Shown: one piece after another, positions 35,284 to 43,470 of the stretch
Numbering within the stretch: the first letter of the stretch is position 1
Layout: each line of letters begins with the position of its first letter
Made by a program: the position numbers and the translations under genes
Source: an uncultured Prevotellaceae bacterium
GTDB lineage: Bacteria > Bacteroidota > Bacteroidia > Bacteroidales > Bacteroidaceae
Reading direction: 5' to 3'
Assembly (NCBI GenBank): GCA_900315455.1
Contig: OMZE01000011.1
Span: 11,235-75,234 of the forward strand
Length of the DNA stretch: 64,000 nt
Notes under the pieces: generated by a model
Told to the model about the DNA's origin: nothing
The model's input: only the letters and a program-made list of their open reading frames with translations
Database searches by the model: none

Positions 35284-36477
35284 TCAAAGCAGCCCAAGAA
35301 TCATCTTGTTGGCCTTGTCCACAGCGGTGGTTTCGAGGGAGGCGAGGTAGATTTGGGTGGTTGCTTCGGAATCATGCCCCATACCTTCACTGATGACGGA
35401 TATGGGGACTCTCTTCAACTTGGCGACACTTGCCCAGGAATGGCGAGCCACATACATGGTGAGCGGATGGGATAGTTGGAGCATAGTGGAGAGTTTCTTC
35501 AGATGACCGTTCACCACATGCAAGGTGTTGATGTATTGCTTTCTCTCTTCCCCAGCATGTGTGATGATGGGAAGGAGATAATCAGTTCTGTCTGTTTGAT
35601 ACTTCGCCACCAATTCTGCCATGCATTTCTCCCAACGGATGGTGAGTTGTTGTCCCGTCTTGCGACGGCGGTAGGTCAGGAAACCGTTTTGTAGGTCTTT
35701 CTTCTGTAGATATGCCATGTCGATGAACGACATTCCACGTGTGAAGAAGCTGAAGAGGAACATGTCGCGGGCGAATTCCAAGGAGGGACGGAGCGACAGG
35801 TCAAGTGCTTTCAGCGCTTTGATAACCTTGATATGAACTGCCCGCTTTACAGTCTTGTCGATGCCGGTATAGACATGGCGGAAGGGATGATTTTGTTCAA
35901 CGAGTTTTTTTTCCACCGCTCTGTTATAAACAGCCCGTAGGATGCGCATATAGAAAGAAATGGTGTTCAATCGTGCTCCTCGTTTTTTTAACCATGCCTC
36001 ATACATGAGTATGAGTTCGTTGGTGATGCCATTGAGGGGAACATCTTGGTTCTCACGGAACGTCATAAAACTTTTGAGCGTAGCGTTGTAAGTCTCTGAG
36101 GTTCGTTCGCGCCCTAATTGCTTCAACAGGGCAATGGTGTTATGCATGAACGAAAAGAAAGATGCCTCTTTCGTCATCTGCTGATAATTCTTGATTACAT
36201 CATCAACGGAATACCGCAGGTAACGCGCTTCCAGTGAATGCAGCACATGGTTCCAACGTGCCATGTCCCACTCAAGACGTTCCTTGATGGAACATAGCAG
36301 ATTACATCGTTCACCAATGGTAATGACCGTTTCAGATGGTGCATCCCATTCATCTGCGAAGATTTTGTACTCAGTGTTGAGTTGCCTCACCACCCGGTTG
36401 TGGATAATCTGGAAATAAAGGCTTCCACTTTTGTCACCTATAATAGATGGCCTGAACTTTACTTTTACGGATGTCAT
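35284..36477 (-). CDS. Tyrosine recombinase / integrase (SAM-like, Bacteroidetes type)
   Basis: 397 residues. An arm-binding N-terminal domain (about 1-90, starting VKVKFRPSIIGDKSGSLYF) and a SAM-like core-binding domain (about 105-205) precede the catalytic domain. Catalytic residues are R247 in FFTRGMSFIDMAYL, K273 in RRKTGQ, R345 in MYVARHSW, H368 in GMGHDS and Y377 in TTQIYLAS. The usual box II His is replaced (Y342 occupies the first place of HxxR), a substitution common in this phylum's enzymes. It lies at the right end of the element and should carry out integration and excision. Confidence 0.93.
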   Translation of the reverse strand: MTSVKVKFRPSIIGDKSGSLYFQIIHNRVVRQLNTEYKIFADEWDAPSETVITIGERCNLLCSIKERLEWDMARWNHVLHSLEARYLRYSVDDVIKNYQQMTKEASFFSFMHNTIALLKQLGRERTSETYNATLKSFMTFRENQDVPLNGITNELILMYEAWLKKRGARLNTISFYMRILRAVYNRAVEKKLVEQNHPFRHVYTGIDKTVKRAVHIKVIKALKALDLSLRPSLEFARDMFLFSFFTRGMSFIDMAYLQKKDLQNGFLTYRRRKTGQQLTIRWEKCMAELVAKYQTDRTDYLLPIITHAGEERKQYINTLHVVNGHLKKLSTMLQLSHPLTMYVARHSWASVAKLKRVPISVISEGMGHDSEATTQIYLASLETTAVDKANKMILGLL

Positions 36478-36533
36478 AATTTTGCATCAATTGGTTAGTT
36501 GCCGCAAAATTAATTCACGCCTGCCCCATGCCT

Positions 36534-36553
36534 AAGCCCGCGTGGGGCTTTTC
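36534..36553 (+). terminator. Short terminator-like hairpin
   Basis: AAGCCC (36534-36539) pairs with GGGCTT (36545-36550), loop GCGTG, then TTTT. There is no plus-strand gene directly upstream, so its role is unclear. Confidence 0.4.
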
Positions 36554-36692
36554 ATTCATAATGGAACAACCGTTTAACCACATCCCCTTCACGTTTCAAA
36601 AACTCAACCGAAACAATATACTCTAGTTTCTTAATCCAAACAACATTGCAAAGGTAGTGAATTTTTGCAGGCAAACGCAAAATCCACAAAAA

Positions 36693-36888
36693 ATCCATCT
36701 CTACGCAAGAGATGGATAAAAACAATAAATCTCTGATTATGAGACATCTTCATTTTCGAAGCAAATACTTTTGCTAAACAATTCGTTTTAAACCACCATC
36801 CCCCAAAGGCTTTTTCGGCTGAAATTGATGGTTTTTTCAATAGAATGCTTTAAATTTGTACCCATAATCCATCTCTTGCGTAGAGATG
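36693..36888. repeat. 22-bp inverted repeat pair (MITE-like)
   Basis: The palindromic segment at 36693-36717 (arms ATCCATCTCT/AGAGATGGAT, centre ACGCA) recurs inverted at 36867-36888 with 22 of 22 bases matching. The 150 bp between are AT-rich and non-coding. The whole unit of about 196 bp looks like a miniature inverted-repeat element or a pair of binding sites. No clear target duplication was seen. Confidence 0.65.
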
Positions 36889-36995
36889 ACTCGCCGAAGA
36901 CCATAAAGACCTATAATAAACCATAAACATATCCCGAACAGTGCAACAAAGGTTGGGTCACCTGTCGAGACATTGTCAGGGAACATTTTTTATAA

Positions 36996-38828
36996 ATGGA
37001 CATTCAAAGTAAAATCAATCTGGCCATACAGGCTTGTGAGAAACATGAAGTGGAAACTGCCCGGAAATATCTAAATGAGATTGTTGAGGAGAATCCAGAA
37101 ATCTCAGAGACATACCGACTTCTTGGACAACTGTCATATGAGGAGGGTAAGGACGATGAGGCAATGAACCATCTCATCACAGCCCTGGTAAAAGACCCTA
37201 AAAACATGTGGGCACTGATTATGATGGGGAACATCCTTGGAAAGAGAAAGAAAGACCTTAAATCAGCACGTAGTTATTTCAACAAAGTTTTGGAATACTA
37301 TCCAGATAATGCCATCGCGTTAAATAATCTGGCTGCAGTCATGATGGAATGTGGTGAGACAGAAGAAGCAATAGATATCTTCAAGAAAGTCATAAAACTG
37401 GATGACACCTACCCAAACTGCTATTATGGCATGGCAATGGCATATGATTCAATCGGTAAACACAAGGACGCGTTCGACATCGCACTGGAAGGGGCAAAGA
37501 AAAGTGTTGATCGGCCTGAAAACAAAAGCGTTCGCACAGAGATTCTCCATGCTCTTCTTCATGAGGCAGAAGTCCTATGCAAAAAGACAAACTATATGAA
37601 TGTCGTGCTTGGCATCAAGGAATCACTTGAAGGCGACGGCAATCCTCCAATAGAACTGGTTTATGATGATAAATTAAAGGTTTATGCCAAGCTTGAATAT
37701 TACAAACACCACTTTACAGACAAGAATATCATTCGTTACAATGGTTCTCTTGAACACTGGGAACATCTTTTGGTGCATGAACTTGGCCATCTCCGAATGC
37801 TGCAAACGAATGAAAAAGCCCATGCTGGCAAGGTAGTGTATAGTACAGATGACGACAACAACACTTTCAACAAAAAATATGGTTCACAAATGAGGAAGGC
37901 ACTCAAGAATAGGGTATCCTCAGAGGACTTGCTTAAGTTGATACAGAATATTCATGAAGGTATAGTCCTGCAACTGCTCAACTGTCCTATTGACCTTTTT
38001 GTGGAAAGGTACATATATGAGAACTATCCTATCATGAGACCCATCCAACTGCTTATGTTGTTCAAACAGGAACAAGATAACATAAATGGTGTGAGGTCCG
38101 GTGCATCCACCAGTTCGTTCCCAATGAATATCGTTAGAGCCAATAAGGTGATGAATATATGCACGTCATTACATTTCAAAAGGCTATATGGAATCAACTT
38201 GCTCAACGAATACCATCCTACCAAGGCAGAGTATGAGCAAGGGCTGGACCTGTTTGATGAATTCGAAGCATATTGGAATGCTCCTGACTTCAAGCCTAGT
38301 GAAGAATATGATTTGGTCGAATACTTCCTTCAGTCACTGAGGATGGAAGACATCGTCACCATATCCAAAGAGGATGACTTTGTTGAGTATCTTTCAAAAC
38401 AGAAAAAGCCGGTCAGTGTGGACGGTGGCGATTACGATCTTTACACCGAGGAGGAAAAAGAAAGGCAGCGGATCTTTGAAGAGTCTAATGCCGTTCCCGA
38501 TGCAGGCCGTGATTTCATGATGACCATGTACATACTGGCTGCTCTTGAATATATGAAGGACATGACAAAGCCACAGGTACGCAAGATTGCCCAGGAAATT
38601 GCTTTCCTTGGCATGAACGGCATCGAGCCGGGAAAGAAATCGGGATATTCCATTCCTTCTATCCCAAACATGGACATGGGAGGATACCAGATGCTCGCTT
38701 TCTACTACTCATCATGGAAGCTGGCCATTCCACAGATGGCAGAACAGCTGGGTCTTCCATACAAGGATGCTTACGATAATGCACAGCTGCTTTTCAAGCA
38801 GAAATATGGCTATGAATTAAAGCTGTAG
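36996..38828 (+). CDS. TPR protein with HELGH metalloprotease-like motif
   Basis: 610 residues. The N-terminal 190 residues are TPR repeats (for example EEAIDIFKKVIKLDDTYPNCYYGMAMAY), then a middle domain with HELGH at 261-265 in WEHLLVHELGHLRML, the HExxH zinc-peptidase signature. A third zinc ligand is not assigned. The C-terminal 300 residues are helical with no recognised family. No signal peptide is seen, so it is cytoplasmic. It is the first gene of a tight + operon (4 bp before the MazG-like gene). A protease sensor in a defence system is possible. Confidence 0.65.
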   Translation: MDIQSKINLAIQACEKHEVETARKYLNEIVEENPEISETYRLLGQLSYEEGKDDEAMNHLITALVKDPKNMWALIMMGNILGKRKKDLKSARSYFNKVLEYYPDNAIALNNLAAVMMECGETEEAIDIFKKVIKLDDTYPNCYYGMAMAYDSIGKHKDAFDIALEGAKKSVDRPENKSVRTEILHALLHEAEVLCKKTNYMNVVLGIKESLEGDGNPPIELVYDDKLKVYAKLEYYKHHFTDKNIIRYNGSLEHWEHLLVHELGHLRMLQTNEKAHAGKVVYSTDDDNNTFNKKYGSQMRKALKNRVSSEDLLKLIQNIHEGIVLQLLNCPIDLFVERYIYENYPIMRPIQLLMLFKQEQDNINGVRSGASTSSFPMNIVRANKVMNICTSLHFKRLYGINLLNEYHPTKAEYEQGLDLFDEFEAYWNAPDFKPSEEYDLVEYFLQSLRMEDIVTISKEDDFVEYLSKQKKPVSVDGGDYDLYTEEEKERQRIFEESNAVPDAGRDFMMTMYILAALEYMKDMTKPQVRKIAQEIAFLGMNGIEPGKKSGYSIPSIPNMDMGGYQMLAFYYSSWKLAIPQMAEQLGLPYKDAYDNAQLLFKQKYGYELKL

Positions 38829-38832
38829 TGGA

Positions 38833-39162
38833 ATGACAGATATTGAGAGACTTAAACAAAAGGTACACGATTTTTCTGTGGAAAGAGATTGGGACCAGTT
38901 CCACGACGGCAAGAATCTTGCCATCGCCCTGAGCATAGAGGCCAATGAACTCTTGGAAGCCTTCCTATGGAAAAATGCCGAGGATGTCAATGTGGAGAAG
39001 GTGAAAGAGGAACTGGCCGATGTCATCAATTACGCTTTCCTCATCGCCCATCGCTATGAATTGGACATAGAGAAGATCGTGACGGACAAGATGAAAGTCA
39101 ACGCAAAAAAATATCCAGTGGAGAAAAGCAAAGGGTCGGCAAAAAAATACAATGAATTATGA
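38833..39162 (+). CDS. MazG-like nucleotide pyrophosphohydrolase
   Basis: 109 residues. RDWDQFHDGKNLAIALSIEANELLEAFLW (quoted in part) and KEELADVINYAFLIA give the two acidic helices (EANELLE, EELAD) of the all-alpha NTP pyrophosphatase (RS21-C6/MazG-like) family, which hydrolyses (d)NTPs to monophosphates. Length is typical of single-domain members. It sits 4 bp after the TPR gene and overlaps the next gene by 4 bp. In this setting it may alter nucleotide pools during phage attack, which is inference. Confidence 0.85.
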   Translation: MTDIERLKQKVHDFSVERDWDQFHDGKNLAIALSIEANELLEAFLWKNAEDVNVEKVKEELADVINYAFLIAHRYELDIEKIVTDKMKVNAKKYPVEKSKGSAKKYNEL

Positions 39163-39614
39163 TGCAGACATTTTCAGTTCCTGAAATCATCATCAGCGTC
39201 CCATTCGTCAAAGCGTGGGCGGAAGCCACTCGTGACAAGAAGACTCCTGTCATATTGGAAGAGATTGTCGCCTCCTTGAAAAATGGTCTGCCGTCCCATT
39301 TCGAGGATATCGACACCATGAGCGACAATCTTTATGAGCACATCCAGTCGTTTGAGTACTACAAGCGGTCATGCGATTTGCCGGAGTCAATGGAAGGACT
39401 TAACGCCGAACAGAAATACGAAATGGCACTTGTCAATTTGATGGCGTTCTTAATGAACATCTACAGGGTGCTGCAACGCTTTGACAAATCTCCCTTCATT
39501 CTTGACTTGGATGACAAACTCAAATATGTAATGGAGATGAGAACCACTAACCACTTAATCAAATACCAAGGTATCATCGCCAACTATACCAAGGAGGTTT
39601 TCAAATTCTTTTAA
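39159..39614 (+). CDS. Hypothetical protein between MazG-like and DUF2075 genes
   Basis: Not recognised. 151 residues, mostly helical and soluble (MMQTFSVPEIIISVPFVKAW at the start; EMALVNLMAFLMNIYRVLQ near the middle). It overlaps the MazG-like stop (ATGA) and precedes the DUF2075 gene by 12 bp, so it is part of the operon and probably an interacting subunit. Confidence 0.65.
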   Translation: MMQTFSVPEIIISVPFVKAWAEATRDKKTPVILEEIVASLKNGLPSHFEDIDTMSDNLYEHIQSFEYYKRSCDLPESMEGLNAEQKYEMALVNLMAFLMNIYRVLQRFDKSPFILDLDDKLKYVMEMRTTNHLIKYQGIIANYTKEVFKFF

Positions 39615-39626
39615 CACTGTCTTACA

Positions 39627-41618
39627 ATGATTAATAGAGTCCTTTACCAAGCACCTCAGTCACAATTTATTATTGATGTTGAGAGTAACTATGTTTCACT
39701 TAAAATGAGACATACAGCAGAATTGGCTGGAATTCATTCTGCTGAGAACGAAATAGCCTCGTGGGAGAACAACGCACCTCATATTGCGCGTTTGCTGACT
39801 AAATGTGGAGCAAAAGATAGTTATGTCACATTTGAATTTCTTGTTCCTTTCTCTCGCAAACGTATTGACTGTATGATATACGGAACAGGTGAAGATAATT
39901 CTGAGAATGTCATACATATTGAGCTTAAACAATGGAGCAACAAATCCGTGGGCATTGCTGACAGCGATGGCAACTTTACGGCAGATGATGTTGCTAATCG
40001 TCAGCCTGATGATGTCATCTTCAATGTTGAAGCTTTCACCGGACGTGCCAATCGTATCGTTGCACATCCTTCGCAACAGGTAAAGGGTTACCAAGGTTAC
40101 CTTTCTAACTTTATAGAAGTTTTCTCTAACCACGAAGTTTCTCTGACAGGCTTGGCATATTGTTATAATTATAAAAAGAACGATACGACAAACCCTTCGT
40201 ACTTATATGACGCCAAATATGCAACACTCCTCGCGCAATATCCCACATATGCGAAAGATCAATTTGATGAATTGACAGAAAAACTAACGGGATTACTAAA
40301 GAAAGGCGAAGGCCTTTCTATTTTCAACAAGGTTATTCAAAGTCCAATCCGTCCATCAAAGAAATTGCTCAACGAGGTCAAAACAATGGTCGAAAATGGT
40401 GACACTTCAACATTCGCACTCATCGATGACCAACTTGTTGCTCGCAACATGATTCTTGACAAAATTCGTCCTTACCTTACAAAAGGCAAATATGAAAAAT
40501 CCGTCATCATTGTTAATGGTGGACCAGGTACAGGAAAAACAGTTATTGCTCTCCATATCCTTGCAGAATTAGCAAAGCAAACTAATAATGGACAAGGCCT
40601 TAATGTTCAGTACGCAACAAAATCTGCCTCTCTCCTCAATGGAGTGAAGAGTAAGGTGCGTCCATCAACACGTATGTTATTCCAAAATGTGACAAGCTAT
40701 GTCCCTGCTGTGACAGATGAAAACGCCGTTGATGTTCTTCTTATCGATGAAGCACATCGAATTGGAAGAACCTCCAACACACTATACACACCTGCAGCAA
40801 GAAGAACAGACCTTTCTCAGATTGACACAATCATTCGTGCTACAAAAATTAGTGTTTTCTTCATCGACGAGAAACAGGCTATTCGTGGTGCTGAAATCGG
40901 AAGCACACAAATGATACGTGAAGCTGCTGCAAAATTTGGCGCTAAAGTAGAGGAGTGCACACTTACGTCTCAGTTCCGTTGTAATGGTTCAGATAACTAC
41001 ATGGATTGGTTGGAGCAGGTGCTGTATAATAAGCCTGTGAAATCAAAATTTGATTTGGCGGATTTTAACCTGCAAATACTTGATAGCCCTAAGGAGATGT
41101 ACGACCGGCTGGTAGAACAGGATAATGTACCTAGCCAAACAGCTCGTATAATGGCAGGGTTCTGTTGGAAATGGTCTGACTATCTTGATGAGAATGGTGA
41201 TTTGATAAAAGATGTTGAAATAGGTGATTTCAAAATGCCGTGGGAGACTCATAGAAATTTCACAAGGACACCTAAAGGTTATGTGAAATGGTATGAATGG
41301 GCATATAAACCTGAAGGCATTAAGCAGGTTGGGTGCATATATACGGCACAAGGTTTTGAATTCGACTATGTAGGTGTTATCATCGGCCCTGATTTGATTT
41401 ATAATACCGAAACGAACAAAATCGAGACAGTAAAATCCGCTACAAGGGACCCTATGCTGAAAAATGCACGGAATGAAGGTACAATGACATTTGACGATTA
41501 TGTTCGCAATATATATCGTGTCCTCATGTCTCGTGGCATGAAAGGATGTTTCCTTTACATCTGTGATGAAAATTTGCGTATTTATATGAAACAGCTTCTT
41601 GCTAAAATGAAAGGGTAA
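39627..41618 (+). CDS. Nuclease-like/DUF2075 helicase fusion
   Basis: 663 residues. The N-terminal region (about 1-200) contains RKRIDCMIYG followed by VIHIELKQWS, the D...ExK pattern of PD-(D/E)xK nucleases. The DUF2075 helicase domain follows: Walker A NGGPGTGKTVIALHIL near 300, Walker B VLLIDEAHRIG near 373, FFIDEKQAI (motif III-like) near 415, TSQFRCNGSDNYMDWL near 445, and QGFEFDYVGVIIG near 580. DUF2075 proteins often occur with a MazG-like partner. Both the helicase and the nuclease active-site residues look intact. Confidence 0.8.
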   Translation: MINRVLYQAPQSQFIIDVESNYVSLKMRHTAELAGIHSAENEIASWENNAPHIARLLTKCGAKDSYVTFEFLVPFSRKRIDCMIYGTGEDNSENVIHIELKQWSNKSVGIADSDGNFTADDVANRQPDDVIFNVEAFTGRANRIVAHPSQQVKGYQGYLSNFIEVFSNHEVSLTGLAYCYNYKKNDTTNPSYLYDAKYATLLAQYPTYAKDQFDELTEKLTGLLKKGEGLSIFNKVIQSPIRPSKKLLNEVKTMVENGDTSTFALIDDQLVARNMILDKIRPYLTKGKYEKSVIIVNGGPGTGKTVIALHILAELAKQTNNGQGLNVQYATKSASLLNGVKSKVRPSTRMLFQNVTSYVPAVTDENAVDVLLIDEAHRIGRTSNTLYTPAARRTDLSQIDTIIRATKISVFFIDEKQAIRGAEIGSTQMIREAAAKFGAKVEECTLTSQFRCNGSDNYMDWLEQVLYNKPVKSKFDLADFNLQILDSPKEMYDRLVEQDNVPSQTARIMAGFCWKWSDYLDENGDLIKDVEIGDFKMPWETHRNFTRTPKGYVKWYEWAYKPEGIKQVGCIYTAQGFEFDYVGVIIGPDLIYNTETNKIETVKSATRDPMLKNARNEGTMTFDDYVRNIYRVLMSRGMKGCFLYICDENLRIYMKQLLAKMKG

Positions 41619-41622
41619 TATT

Positions 41623-43323
41623 ATGACAATGGAGGATTTTCGAGATAGACTTCTCAAATACCTTTTCGCAGAAAAAAAATTAGGGGAAGAGGATACTGAG
41701 AAGCTAAAGAATATGAGTAGAGAGGAGAAGGAGGAGAACAACCTTCTCCTAGTTAATGCTACTATAAACAGCCATGAAGACGGTGTCTATGAACTGAATG
41801 TACCTGACAACTACTCTAAGTTAAGGGCAGGCGACATGGTAGATATTATTAACGAAAATTCTTCTTCAACGTGCGACGCTACAATTATTGATGTGTTCTT
41901 AGATACTATAACGCTTTCTTGTAATAAAGAACTTGATATAAATGCTACCTTTTCTATCGAACAGAAAGCGCCAGAACTCCTGCAAGCTCTTATTTCCTGT
42001 CTCGAGGGTATTTATTCTGGTGTACCTGGTGCTGCTTTCTTGCGACTGCTTTCTGGAGAAGAAAAATTTGAGACCGTTGACTTCTTAAAGGTGGCGATTG
42101 ATGATGTTCCGAATTTCGACAGCATCAAGAATAAACTCAATCATGAACAACTGTCAGCTGTAAGTTCAATGCTTGAATATCCTCCGGTTCATGTTTTGCA
42201 AGGACCTCCGGGAACTGGAAAAACAGCTGTGCTTGCTGCAACTGCTATTGCAACAGCTCGCATGAATCGTGAGGTTGTAATTATCGCTAATACACATCAT
42301 GCGGTTAACAATGCCTTGCAGAAAATACGCTCTTTTGACAAAAAGGCTACACTTATAAAGGTGGGTGCAGTTCTAAAGTCGGAAGAATTAGATGATACAA
42401 TTTTGAAATTTGAGAAGTTTAACGAATACTATGAGTATAGTTACGAGAATAGGAGAAAGAAACGGACTGGTCATATTATTGGCATGACCATTTGGGGTGC
42501 AATCACACATCTAGGACTTCGTCATCATGCGCATTTCCGTCCGTATGTTTCTCTTGTTGACGAAGCATCGCTTATGCCTCTTTCACTTGCTGCTGTTCTT
42601 GGAAAGACTGCGCCTTCAGTCTGTCTCTTTGGTGATAGTCGGCAGATGCCTCCGATTTTCCGTCCAGAACTTGAGGACAACGATAACTCCATTTCTATTT
42701 TGGATTATTGTTCTCAAAAAGTGGAAGGTGTTCCTGTGAAGGTTCTCCACACTACATATCGCATGAATGAATCTATTACTAATGTTGTTAGTAGGGCATT
42801 CTATGAACCTTATGGAACTATTCTCAAAAGTGCAGCTGTGATAGCTGCCAATAGCTTCCATTCTGAATATCTTAAAAACCGTAATCTTTCGGGTTCTCTG
42901 GTATTTATGGACACATCTCTTTCCACTCCAGGGTGTAAGGAAGAAAATGAAGGAGAAGCTTCTGCTATTATTGAAATAGTTTCTGCTCTGATGGCTGAAG
43001 GGGTCAGCCCTTCTTCTGTGGCAGTAATAACACCTTTCCGTAGACAAGTACGCCTCTTGAGATCCATAGCACATGATGTTATTAAAGACAAAGAATTTCC
43101 CCTTATTGACACTGTAGAAAGATTACAAGGACAAGACGTCGACTGTATTATTATTTCATTCGCTTCAAGCGATGAGAAATATATCGAAGAAGTACATGGA
43201 TTCTTGTTTAATCATAACAGATTAAATGTTATGATTTCAAGGGCTAAGACAAAAGTTGTCTTATTTTGTTCACAAGAAATTCAAAACCAGTTAAAGGAAA
43301 TACTTAACATGGAAGGGAGCTGA
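41623..43323 (+). CDS. SF1 (Upf1/DNA2-like) helicase
   Basis: 566 residues. A short N-terminal beta-barrel-like region (about 45-110) is followed by the helicase core: Walker A LQGPPGTGKTAVLA near 190, Walker B LVDEASLMPL near 308, motif III FGDSRQMPP near 330, HTTYRMNESI near 370, VITPFRRQVRLLRS near 468, and motifs V/VI ERLQGQDVDCIIISF and NVMISRAKTKVVLF at about 498-545. It unwinds nucleic acid 5'-3' in characterised relatives. It is the last gene of the + operon, 4 bp after the DUF2075 gene. Confidence 0.88.
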   Translation: MTMEDFRDRLLKYLFAEKKLGEEDTEKLKNMSREEKEENNLLLVNATINSHEDGVYELNVPDNYSKLRAGDMVDIINENSSSTCDATIIDVFLDTITLSCNKELDINATFSIEQKAPELLQALISCLEGIYSGVPGAAFLRLLSGEEKFETVDFLKVAIDDVPNFDSIKNKLNHEQLSAVSSMLEYPPVHVLQGPPGTGKTAVLAATAIATARMNREVVIIANTHHAVNNALQKIRSFDKKATLIKVGAVLKSEELDDTILKFEKFNEYYEYSYENRRKKRTGHIIGMTIWGAITHLGLRHHAHFRPYVSLVDEASLMPLSLAAVLGKTAPSVCLFGDSRQMPPIFRPELEDNDNSISILDYCSQKVEGVPVKVLHTTYRMNESITNVVSRAFYEPYGTILKSAAVIAANSFHSEYLKNRNLSGSLVFMDTSLSTPGCKEENEGEASAIIEIVSALMAEGVSPSSVAVITPFRRQVRLLRSIAHDVIKDKEFPLIDTVERLQGQDVDCIIISFASSDEKYIEEVHGFLFNHNRLNVMISRAKTKVVLFCSQEIQNQLKEILNMEGS

Positions 43324-43427
43324 TATTATATCAAAACCTTTGTCCACGATTTTTGTTGTTGGCGGGCATGGTTTTTGTCTCTCAAACAATTTTCTTGAAG
43401 GATTCGATTTTTGTGGAATATTTAAGA

Positions 43428-43458
43428 GGAGAGTGTAAGAATTTTTCCTACACTCTCC
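43428..43458. terminator. Bidirectional terminator between convergent operons
   Basis: GGAGAGTGTA (43428-43437) and TACACTCTCC (43449-43458) form a perfect 10-bp stem with an 11-base loop, midway between the SF1 helicase stop and the Sel1 lipoprotein stop. T/A-rich flanks suit both directions. Confidence 0.75.
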
Positions 43459-43470
43459 AAATTTCCAAAA

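Larger units (their letters stand above)
36478..36995. other. Right-end region of the element with MITE-like repeats
   Basis: No gene. Holds a possible -7 box for the integrase (minus, TAATTTTG at 36512-36505), a short terminator-like hairpin AAGCCC/GGGCTT (36534-36550) followed by TTTT, and the inverted repeat pair at 36693-36888. The element probably ends somewhere here, but no direct repeat shared with 20079-20292 was found. Confidence 0.45.

Noticed and set aside
36867-36888. Attachment site of the integrase
   Set aside because: The repeat is inverted to its partner at 36696-36717 and has no copy at the left end of the element, so it does not behave as att direct repeats.
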